Below are positions 1 through 5,848 of a DNA stretch of 7,256 nucleotides, in pieces. Under the pieces are notes generated by a model, which did no database searches, was not told where the DNA came from, and was given only the letters and a program-made list of their open reading frames with translations. The DNA is from Bacillota bacterium. Its GTDB lineage: Bacteria > Bacillota > Clostridia > Peptostreptococcales > Anaerovoracaceae. The number at the start of each line of letters is the position of its first letter. The stretch's first letter is position 1. A program made the translations under genes and the position numbers. The DNA lies in assembly GCA_017543805.1 (NCBI GenBank), contig JAFYFK010000077.1:1-7256 (forward strand). The letters are read 5' to 3'.

Positions 1-339
1 CCACAAAAGCTTATACCGCTCCGTCTGGCTCCGGTATTAGTCAAGAATCTTGTCATGGACGCGGTCTACAGGACAAGCGGGGAAAGCGGCGGAAGCCTCA
101 ATATTTCAAACATAACCAACCTTCCGATGCCTGAACAGATGCTCCGTTATATAGAGCGCATGGAATTCATAATCGGCCCCCAGCGGAGCTACCCGAACAA
201 CTGTTCCGTGCTGAGCTTCGGGGGAAAAACATATATCAACATGATCCGCAACATACGGCAGTCCGAACTGGAGCGCCGTTTCTTCTCCAGGCTCGTGGAG
301 CTGGGGATGGCGGTGGAAATAGAATGCAACAGGAGATAG
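1..339 (+). CDS. C-terminal fragment of condensation-fold acyltransferase (alcohol acetyltransferase-like), 5' truncated by window edge
   Basis: The reading frame is open from base 1 (112 codons plus a TAG stop at 337-339), so this is the end of a longer gene. The first in-frame ATG, at 55, is probably internal because the translation is equally protein-like before it (LVKNLVMDAVYR). The run SNITNLPMPEQM, then a YIERMEF..G segment, a PNNCSV..FGGKTYINM strand and a final LERRFFSRLVELG..VEIE helix resemble the C-terminal part of condensation-domain-like O-acyltransferases annotated in Clostridia as alcohol acetyltransferase. These belong to the chloramphenicol acetyltransferase / PapA fold, and their HxxxD catalytic motif lies in the N-terminal half, outside this window, so activity cannot be checked. 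It is followed 3 bases later by the DUF6320-type gene and then an esterase. That order, recalled as recurrent in Clostridia, supports the call. The acyl donor and acceptor are unknown. Confidence 0.6.
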   Translation, partial: PQKLIPLRLAPVLVKNLVMDAVYRTSGESGGSLNISNITNLPMPEQMLRYIERMEFIIGPQRSYPNNCSVLSFGGKTYINMIRNIRQSELERRFFSRLVELGMAVEIECNRR

Positions 340-342
340 AAA

Positions 343-1029
343 ATGTACTGTGTAAAATGCGGAGTAAAACTGCAGGACGGCGTCGAAGAATGCCCGCTCT
401 GCCACACGCCGGTGTGGAATCCCGAACCGAAGGAGGAAAGCCGCAGATATCCGGACACGATGCCGGCGCAGCATAAAGAGTCGGACATTCCGGGAGCCGT
501 TGCCATGACGGTGATCTGCGCCATTGCGAGCATCGTTACGCTTACTGTATGTTTTAAGCTTTACGGCAGCCTCAGCTGGGGAGGCTATGTTATACTTGGA
601 CTTCTGCTGTTCTATGTGATAGCAGTTCTTCCCCGCTGGTTCGTACATCCGAAAGCGGAAGTATTCGTGCCGGTCGACCACGCGGCCGCGGCGCTGTATG
701 TGCTGTACATCTGCCTTAAGACCGGCGGCAGCTGGTTTATGAGCTTTGCGTTTCCCGTTATCCTGAGCAGCTGTATCATCTCCACCGCGCTGATCTGCCT
801 GCTCAAATACGTAAAAGGCGGCAAAGCCTTCATCCTCGGAGGATTTCTTCTTGCACTCGGAGGCTTTACGGTTCTTGTGGAGTTCTTTGAGCATTTGAGC
901 TTCGGGGTCGAAATGTTCCGCTGGAGCCTCTATTCGCTGGCCGGTTTCGGCTCAGCGGGCCTGTTTCTTCTGATAGCGGGAATGATCCCGTCCCTGCGCC
1001 ACGGAATGCGCAAACGCTTTTTCTTTTAA
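343..1029 (+). CDS. Zinc-ribbon, six-helix membrane protein (DUF6320 type)
   Basis: This 228-residue protein begins with a small zinc ribbon: C3-x2-C6 and C17-x2-C20 (CVKCG and CPLC). A polar linker of about 30 residues (roughly 22-50) follows. The rest is hydrophobic, with about six predicted membrane helices near 51-73, 78-98, 109-127, 132-153, 162-182 and 194-216, and a basic C-terminus (RKRFFF). The architecture matches what I recall as DUF6320, an uncharacterised family found beside alcohol acetyltransferase-like and alpha/beta hydrolase genes. The start is firm: AGGAGA at 331-336 inside the end of the upstream gene is 6 bases before the ATG. The gap to that gene is only 3 bases, so the two are co-transcribed and probably translationally coupled. 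A role as a membrane anchor or a transporter-like partner of the flanking enzymes is inference. No catalytic motif is visible. Confidence 0.75.
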   Translation: MYCVKCGVKLQDGVEECPLCHTPVWNPEPKEESRRYPDTMPAQHKESDIPGAVAMTVICAIASIVTLTVCFKLYGSLSWGGYVILGLLLFYVIAVLPRWFVHPKAEVFVPVDHAAAALYVLYICLKTGGSWFMSFAFPVILSSCIISTALICLLKYVKGGKAFILGGFLLALGGFTVLVEFFEHLSFGVEMFRWSLYSLAGFGSAGLFLLIAGMIPSLRHGMRKRFFF

Positions 1030-1035
1030 ACTGCT

Positions 1036-1875
1036 ATGAAAGCGCATCTTTTTCTGACTGAAAAAAGAAAGATCCCTGTCGGGGATCACAATATACGCCT
1101 TCTTATCCTCCGCCCTCTGGCTCAGAGCAAAACGCCCGTTCCGGGGGTCCTCTGGGTCCACGGAGGCGGCTACCAGTCCGGCTCGGCTAAGGATATCTTC
1201 GCCACCAGGGCTCTTTCGCTGGTGGTCAAATTCGGCGCGGTGCTTGTCGCGCCGGATTACAGGCTCTCAAAAAAGCACCCTTACCCGGCAGCTCTTCACG
1301 ACTGCTGGGCTGCCCTTCTGTATCTTAAAAAGCACGCGGAAGAGCTCGGAGTCCGTTCCGATCAGATAATGGTCGGCGGAGAAAGCGCCGGGGGCGGAAT
1401 GGCAACCGCTCTCTGCATGCTCGCCCGCGACACCGGCGCGGTCAATATCGCTTTCCAGATGCCGCTGTATCCCATGCTGGACGACAGGGACACCCCGTCA
1501 AACGCGGACAACCACGCGCCCAACTGGGACAGCAGGCGCAACCGCAAGGCCTGGAAGCGCTACCTCCGGGATGCCTACGGAACGGATCTTGTTCCAGTCT
1601 ATGCGGCTCCGGCAAGATGCAGGGATTACAGAGGCCTTCCGCCCTGCTACACTTATGTCGGTGACATCGAGCCGTTCTACAGCGAGACGGTCGATTATGT
1701 GCGCCATTTAAACGAAGCCGGCGTGCGCGCCGAGGTCGATGTTTACCCCGGCTGGTTCCATGCCTACGACATCTTCTTTCCTACAAAGAAAATAGTGCGC
1801 GAAGCGATCGCGCACTTTGATGAACATGTCAAATATGCGATGGAGCACGATTTTGCCCCTCAGTCTGAAGACTGA
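1036..1875 (+). CDS. Alpha/beta hydrolase, HGGG-class esterase/lipase
   Basis: This 279-residue cytosolic enzyme has no signal peptide or membrane segment. The oxyanion-hole motif HGGGY is at 42-46, the strand motif PDYRLS at 73-78, and the nucleophile elbow GESAGG at 115-120 with catalytic Ser117. The acid is probably Glu212 in IEPFYSE, which occupies the position of Asp in the usual DPLRDE motif of hormone-sensitive-lipase-type esterases. The histidine is His242 in WFHAYD. These support hydrolysis of a carboxyl ester, with substrate unknown. The gene starts 6 bases after the DUF6320 stop, and no Shine-Dalgarno sequence is visible before the ATG (the upstream bases are pyrimidine-rich). Expression therefore probably depends on coupling to the upstream gene. 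No upstream alternative start fits, and the next Met is residue 112. Next to an acyltransferase, it could remove or remodel the same acyl group (inference). Confidence 0.88.
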   Translation: MKAHLFLTEKRKIPVGDHNIRLLILRPLAQSKTPVPGVLWVHGGGYQSGSAKDIFATRALSLVVKFGAVLVAPDYRLSKKHPYPAALHDCWAALLYLKKHAEELGVRSDQIMVGGESAGGGMATALCMLARDTGAVNIAFQMPLYPMLDDRDTPSNADNHAPNWDSRRNRKAWKRYLRDAYGTDLVPVYAAPARCRDYRGLPPCYTYVGDIEPFYSETVDYVRHLNEAGVRAEVDVYPGWFHAYDIFFPTKKIVREAIAHFDEHVKYAMEHDFAPQSED

Positions 1876-1876
1876 T

Positions 1877-2935
1877 CTAAACTGACAGCTCCCTGCTGCC
1901 TCCGTCTTCAAAATACTTTTTAAGTTCGAACGGCGAATAGATACCAAGGTCTGTGACGACGCCTGTGACGAGGCCCGGCGGGGTCATGTCGAAGGTCGGA
2001 TAGTAGCCTTTTACCCCCTCCGCGGCGGTACGCACGCCCATTGCCTGAAGGACGAATTCAGGATCTCTTTCTTCTATCTTTACAGTCGAAGCGTCCGGAT
2101 GTCCAATATCCGGAGTGCCGGTTACATAATACGGTATTCCGTGAAAGTTGCTCACGATGGCCAGCTGGTACGTCCCTATCTTATTTACCACATGCCCGTC
2201 AAGACATATAGCGTCAGCAGCCGATGTGAACAGATCTATCATCCCGCGGCGCATCAGGAACGCCGGAGCGTTGTCCGTAATTACCGTCACATCTGCGCCC
2301 ATATCGCGGCAGACTGTGGCCGTAAGGCGCGCCCCCTGGAAATACGGGCGGGTCTCGCAGCAGTAGATAGCCGGATGTTTTCCCATATTGCCCGCGTGGC
2401 GCAGCATCATGCCGATTATGGTCTCCCCGAAGCACTGCGTAAGAACTCCGTCGCGCACAGGGAACTGCTCCGCGAGATATATCGCGGCCTTCTCTATGCG
2501 GCGGTAACGGCGCTCGTTCTGCGCTACAGCCTCGTTGAAGAGAGCTTCTTCCAGATCCGCTCCGGATGCCCAGGCATCTTCCGCAGCTTTAAGACAGGTA
2601 TTCACGACCTGCTCAAGGCGCTTTTTTGTTGTGGGACGGGCTGAGGATATCACCTTTGCGGCGTCCTCAAGCACGGCGCGCTGCTGCGCCTCCGGCTGTC
2701 CCTTGCACTGGTGCGCGGCGAGCGCCATGCCCATCGCGGCGGCGGAAAAAGGCCCCGCTGACTGGGTCACCATATCCGTGATGGCCTGGGCCACTTCCTG
2801 ATATGTCCCGCACTCTTCAAAGCGAACAGTTGTCGGATACACGCGGCGGTCGAGTATGCGCACGCATTTTCCGTCAAACCAGGCTATATTTTCGTACCTG
2901 AGCATAAAAGCCAGGTCTTTGTCTGCCCTGTCCAT
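1877..2935 (-). CDS. eIF2B/MtnA-family sugar-phosphate isomerase-like protein, divergent
   Basis: This 352-residue protein aligns along its whole length with methylthioribose-1-phosphate isomerase (MtnA), which converts the aldose 1-phosphate to the ketose in methionine salvage. Clear family marks are the N-terminal IAWFDGK, ARPTTKKR (99-106), catalytic-type Cys168 in LTQC, ETRPYFQGARLT (194-205), catalytic-type Asp241, NKIGTYQLA (251-259) and FDMTPPGLVTGVVTDLG (315-331). The substrate loop normally reading RGAPAIG is QSAGPFS here (58-64), TxCNxG is TQCFGE, and ADRIAANGD is ADAICLDGH. The substrate is therefore probably not methylthioribose-1-phosphate, although the isomerase chemistry may be kept. 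The start ATG lies 2 bases after the wecC-like stop with AGGG about 7 bases upstream, so the two form one operon. Met11 is an alternative start but has no ribosome site. No other methionine-salvage gene is present nearby. Confidence 0.75.
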   Translation of the reverse strand: MDRADKDLAFMLRYENIAWFDGKCVRILDRRVYPTTVRFEECGTYQEVAQAITDMVTQSAGPFSAAAMGMALAAHQCKGQPEAQQRAVLEDAAKVISSARPTTKKRLEQVVNTCLKAAEDAWASGADLEEALFNEAVAQNERRYRRIEKAAIYLAEQFPVRDGVLTQCFGETIIGMMLRHAGNMGKHPAIYCCETRPYFQGARLTATVCRDMGADVTVITDNAPAFLMRRGMIDLFTSAADAICLDGHVVNKIGTYQLAIVSNFHGIPYYVTGTPDIGHPDASTVKIEERDPEFVLQAMGVRTAAEGVKGYYPTFDMTPPGLVTGVVTDLGIYSPFELKKYFEDGGSRELSV

Positions 2936-2937
2936 TC

Positions 2938-4197
2938 CTACGCCCTGTTTCCGAGAAGATAATACTTAAAGCCGGCGGCGGCCGCTGCTGACGCGTCGGC
3001 AAAGTTCCTGGTGTCGAAGAAGTTCTTATTGCGGACCGTTTCCGCAAGCGCGGCGAAATCAAGCTGTCTGTACTGCGAATGGTTTACTCCGAGAATAAGC
3101 AGATCGGCGCCCTTTGCAGCTTCGGACAGATCGGCAAGTATGTCTTCCCTTCTGCCGGCGACGAACGGATCGTGGGCGACGACGCTGCAGCCCTTATCCC
3201 TCAGGCGCTCGATGAGCTCCAGCACGGGGCTTTCCCTCATGTCGTCGACGTCCGGCTTGTAAGTGACGCCGAGAACGCAGACTTTGGGTGAATCCGTCCC
3301 GGAGAGTATCTCCATGGCGCGCTCTGTCGTATACGAAGGCATGCTGTCATTGGTGAGGCGCGCGTCGCGTATCATCGTGGCGAGCGAGGGTTCCTTCTCC
3401 ACGATAAACCACGGGTCGACGGCTATGCAGTGCCCTCCGACTCCGGGGCCGGGCTGGAGGATGTTGACGCGGGGGTGTTTGTTGCAGAGCTTGATGAGCT
3501 CCCATACGTTGACGCCCTGCTTTTCGCAGATCTTGGCCAGCTCGTTAGCGTAAGCGATATTTATATCCCTGAATGTATTTTCCGAAAGCTTGCACATCTC
3601 CGCGGTGCGGGCGTCAGTCTCGGTTATCTCGCCCTTTACGAAGCTGGCGTAGAGTTCGGCGATGCGGTGCGCGGAACGGCTGTCGTAGCCCCCGGCGATG
3701 CGGTTGTTGTGGACCAGCTCGTCAAGTATATGGCCCGGGATGACGCGCTCCGGGGAATGCCCGAGGCTGAAGTCCTCACCGGCCTTAAGACCCGAGATAT
3801 CCTCAAGTATAGGCTTCATAAGGCTGTCCACGGTTCCTACGGGAGAAGTGGATTCCAGTATTACCAGGTCGCCCTTTTTAAGTACTGCAGCGAGCTCCCT
3901 GGTTGCGCTTTCGACAAAGCGCATGTCCGCGGTCTTGTCCTCTTTTATGGGCGTCGGGACGGAGATGATGAACGCGTCGGAACTCTCCGGAGAGGTGGTC
4001 GCCCTGAGACGGCCGGTCTTCATGACTTCCGCGACGAACTCCGCGAGGCCGTTCTCCGTAATGATGACTTCGCCCCTGTTGAGAGCGTCCACTATGCGCT
4101 GATTTTTGTCCACTCCGACGACCTCATGTCCGGCGCTGGCGAACATTGCAGAGGTCGGCAGACCGATATATCCAAGGCCGATCACACAGATCTTCAT
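2938..4197 (-). CDS. wecC: UDP-N-acetyl-D-mannosamine dehydrogenase (WecC type)
   Basis: This 419-residue cytosolic enzyme of the UDP-glucose/GDP-mannose dehydrogenase family oxidises the C6 alcohol of a nucleotide sugar to the carboxylate with two NAD+. The WecC branch acts on UDP-ManNAc to make UDP-ManNAcA. The N-terminal Rossmann loop is GLGYIG (7-12), ending with the NAD-selective acid in VVGVD (Asp30). The SVPTP motif is at 79-83, ESTSPVGT at 115-122, SPERVIPG at 148-155 and the helix MCKLSENTFRD at 201-211 with Lys203 and Asn207. The catalytic loop GPGVGGHCIAVDPWF (250-264) holds Cys257, and its IAVDPWF ending is the WecC version rather than the UDP-glucose one. The C-terminal domain has VTYKPDVDDMRESP at 311-324. 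A strong GGAGGT lies 11 bases before the ATG (plus-strand positions 4209-4214). It is divergent from the glycosyltransferase gene that would use this kind of sugar. The exact substrate is inferred from motif type and context. Confidence 0.87.
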   Translation of the reverse strand: MKICVIGLGYIGLPTSAMFASAGHEVVGVDKNQRIVDALNRGEVIITENGLAEFVAEVMKTGRLRATTSPESSDAFIISVPTPIKEDKTADMRFVESATRELAAVLKKGDLVILESTSPVGTVDSLMKPILEDISGLKAGEDFSLGHSPERVIPGHILDELVHNNRIAGGYDSRSAHRIAELYASFVKGEITETDARTAEMCKLSENTFRDINIAYANELAKICEKQGVNVWELIKLCNKHPRVNILQPGPGVGGHCIAVDPWFIVEKEPSLATMIRDARLTNDSMPSYTTERAMEILSGTDSPKVCVLGVTYKPDVDDMRESPVLELIERLRDKGCSVVAHDPFVAGRREDILADLSEAAKGADLLILGVNHSQYRQLDFAALAETVRNKNFFDTRNFADASAAAAAGFKYYLLGNRA

Positions 4198-4240
4198 TTT
4201 TTCAATTTACCTCCGAAAAAAGTACTTTATTTGACAAGTA

Positions 4241-4251
4241 ATCTTACCACA
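4241..4251 (-). promoter_or_regulatory. Candidate extended -10 promoter for wecC-like gene
   Basis: Read on the minus strand this is TGTGGTAAGAT, which fits the extended -10 form TnTGn followed by a 4-of-6 match to TATAAT. No good -35 lies 16-18 bases upstream, as is common for extended -10 promoters. Transcription would start near 4234 and leave a leader of about 37 bases that includes the GGAGGT ribosome site. It overlaps the candidate -35 of the opposite gene. Confidence 0.3.
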
Positions 4252-4273
4252 AGAGCGCGATTTATGGTAGACT
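4244..4273 (+). promoter_or_regulatory. Candidate extended -10 promoter for wecG/tagA-like operon
   Basis: A -35-like TTACCA (4244-4249, 4 of 6) is followed after 18 bases by TAGACT (4268-4273). The preceding TATGG (4263-4267) makes an extended -10 of the form TnTGn. A start about 7 bases later falls at 4280-4282, on the ATG itself, which would give a leaderless or nearly leaderless message. Confidence 0.33.
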
Positions 4274-4281
4274 TAATTGGT

Positions 4282-5037
4282 ATGAACAAAAGCGTATCAG
4301 AGTTTAAAAAAATTGATATTCTCGGCATACCTGTGGACAAAGTGACCACCGCGCAGGCGCTGGAAGCATTTGAAGACTTTCTGAACACCGACGGCCTTTC
4401 GTTTATAGCCACTCCCAATCCGGAGATAATACTCGCCGCACAGAAGGACCCGGAAATCATATCGGTCCTTAAAGCCGCGGACCTGAAGATCCCGGACGGC
4501 ACAGGCATAGTAAAGGCGTCCGCCATTCTCGGACAGCCGCTTTCGGAAAGAGTTACGGGCATAGACTTCAGCTACGCGGCGCTTAAACGGCTCGCGGAAC
4601 TCGGAAAGTCGGTGTATCTGCTCGGGAGCAGACCCGGGATCGCGGAAAAAACCGCCGCAAACCTCGCGGAACAGATCCCGGGGCTTAAGATAGCGGGCTT
4701 CCATGACGGATACTTCAAGCCGGACGGGGAAGACGCGGTCGTGCGGGATATAAATAGCTCCGGCGCTGACCTTCTCTGCGTCGCCATGGGCGCTCCCAGG
4801 CAGGAGCTCTTCATCTACAGGCACAGAAAGGACCTCGCCGTAAAAGCCGCGATCGGCATAGGAGGAAGCCTCGACGTGTGGTCGGGAGAACTAAGCCGCG
4901 CTCCGCAGTTCTACATAGACCATAATATCGAATGGGTCTACAGGCTCAAACAGGAACCTTCCAGGATCAAAAGGATCTGGAAGCTGCCATTGTTCTTAAT
5001 TAAAGTTTACATACAGAGGGGGAAAAATGGACATTAA
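4282..5037 (+). CDS. wecG: WecG/TagA/CpsF-family glycosyltransferase (N-acetylmannosaminyl- or ManNAcA-transferase)
   Basis: This 251-residue GT26-family enzyme transfers ManNAc (TagA) or ManNAcA (WecG) from UDP to undecaprenyl-PP-GlcNAc on the inner face of the membrane, early in assembly of a surface glycan. Visible marks are the DILGIPVDKVT start (12-22), TPNP at 44-47, PDGTG at 71-75 with the expected general-base Asp72, SERVTGIDF at 88-96, LLGSRPG at 113-119, MGAPRQE at 169-175, GIGGSLDVWSG at 192-202 and the Arg-rich C-terminal EWVYRLKQEPSR (217-228), which helps membrane association in TagA. The neighbouring WecC-type dehydrogenase favours a ManNAcA donor, but TagA-type use of UDP-ManNAc is possible. 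The frame stays open far upstream, but only because it runs antisense through the dehydrogenase gene. ATG 4282 gives the family-typical N-terminus. ATG 4264 would add six residues and has a weak AAGAG. Neither has a good ribosome site. Confidence 0.85.
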   Translation: MNKSVSEFKKIDILGIPVDKVTTAQALEAFEDFLNTDGLSFIATPNPEIILAAQKDPEIISVLKAADLKIPDGTGIVKASAILGQPLSERVTGIDFSYAALKRLAELGKSVYLLGSRPGIAEKTAANLAEQIPGLKIAGFHDGYFKPDGEDAVVRDINSSGADLLCVAMGAPRQELFIYRHRKDLAVKAAIGIGGSLDVWSGELSRAPQFYIDHNIEWVYRLKQEPSRIKRIWKLPLFLIKVYIQRGKNGH

Positions 5038-5848
5038 GGCTTTGCAGGAAAAAGCATTGCTAATCAGGCAGGACATCATACGTTCAACGTATCATGCCGG
5101 CTCGGGACATCCGGGCGGATCGCTGAGCGTAACCGAAATAGTCACTGCGCTGTATTTCGAGGTCATGAACATCGACCCGAAGGACCCGAAGATGCCCGGA
5201 AGAGACAAATTCGTTCTCTCCAAGGGTCACGCTGCGCCGGCTCTCTATTCGGCGCTCGCGGAGAGAGGATACTTCGACAGGGCTGAGCTCGTAAACCTCA
5301 GAAAGCTGGAGCACATGCTCCAGGGGCACCCTTCCCTTCAGGTACCCGGAGTTGAAATAGCCACAGGTTCTCTGGGCCAGGGCTTCTCCGGAGCCGTGGG
5401 ATTCGCGCTCGCCAACAGGCTCAACAAAGATCCCGGCCAGGTCTATGTAGTCCTCGGCGACGGTGAGCTCCAGGAAGGCCTTGTCTGGGAAGCGGCTATG
5501 GCTGCAGGCCACTATCATCTGGAAAACCTTATCGCCGTTGTCGACCATAACGGTCTTCAGATAGACGGCAGGAACGACGAGGTCATGACCGTCAACCCGA
5601 TAGACAAAAAGTTCGAAAGCTTCGGCTGGAACACGATAAACGTGGCCGACGGACACGATTTTGAACAGCTTCTTGACGCCTTCGCAAAGGCAAAGGCCTT
5701 CGCCAACGGCAAGCCGACATGTATCATAGCAGAGACCCACAAGGGCCACGGCGTCTCATTCATGGAGGACCAGGTCGGCTGGCACGGCAAGGCGCCCAAC
5801 AGAGAACAGGCAGAAGCGGCGATGAAGGAACTCGGAGGTGAACTGTAA
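5027..5848 (+). CDS. Transketolase, N-terminal (thiamine diphosphate-binding) subunit
   Basis: This 273-residue protein is the first half of a split transketolase, which moves two-carbon ketol units between sugar phosphates in the non-oxidative pentose phosphate pathway. It carries YHAGSGHPGG (22-31, His28), FVLSKGHAAPALY (62-74, His68) and the HPSLQVPGVE..TGSLGQG segment (101-119). The thiamine diphosphate/Mg motif runs from GDGE (144-147) to DHN (173-175), and ETHKGHGVSFMED is at 236-248. The length fits the N-terminal subunit of split enzymes rather than the roughly 650-residue fused form. The ATG lies inside the last codons of the glycosyltransferase gene (11-base overlap), preceded by a purine-rich AGAGGGGG ribosome site, so translation is likely coupled. 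The enzyme needs the next gene's product to be active. Confidence 0.93.
   Translation: MDIKALQEKALLIRQDIIRSTYHAGSGHPGGSLSVTEIVTALYFEVMNIDPKDPKMPGRDKFVLSKGHAAPALYSALAERGYFDRAELVNLRKLEHMLQGHPSLQVPGVEIATGSLGQGFSGAVGFALANRLNKDPGQVYVVLGDGELQEGLVWEAAMAAGHYHLENLIAVVDHNGLQIDGRNDEVMTVNPIDKKFESFGWNTINVADGHDFEQLLDAFAKAKAFANGKPTCIIAETHKGHGVSFMEDQVGWHGKAPNREQAEAAMKELGGEL

Larger units (their letters stand above)
4198..4281. promoter_or_regulatory. Divergent intergenic control region between wecC-like and wecG/tagA-like genes
   Basis: This 84-base AT-rich gap is the only space between two divergently read operons, so it should hold promoters for both. It contains the wecC-like ribosome site on the minus strand, candidate extended -10 elements on both strands (listed separately), and a perfect TTGACA at 4231-4236. 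No matching -10 sits 16-18 bases after that hexamer. No hairpin terminator is visible. Confidence 0.6.

Noticed and set aside
106..894. A 262-codon minus-strand open frame across the acyltransferase fragment and membrane-protein gene.
   Set aside because: It is low-complexity, Arg/His-rich antisense translation with no motifs, opposite two well-supported genes.
2099..2644. A 181-codon plus-strand open frame inside the isomerase gene.
   Set aside because: It is antisense to conserved MtnA-family motifs and has no recognisable protein signature.
1877..2935. Calling this gene mtnA outright as part of methionine salvage.
   Set aside because: The RGAPAIG, TxCNxG and ADRIAANGD motifs are all altered and no salvage genes are nearby, so only family membership is claimed.
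4231..4236. A perfect TTGACA, considered as the main -35 for the glycosyltransferase operon.
   Set aside because: The bases 16-18 positions downstream (around 4253-4260) are GC-rich and do not resemble a -10, so it is not called as a promoter on its own.
3430..4281. The glycosyltransferase frame is open back to 3430, which could suggest a much larger fused protein.
   Set aside because: The upstream part runs antisense through the dehydrogenase gene, shows no family motifs and has no ribosome site. Conserved WecG/TagA sequence begins just after 4282.
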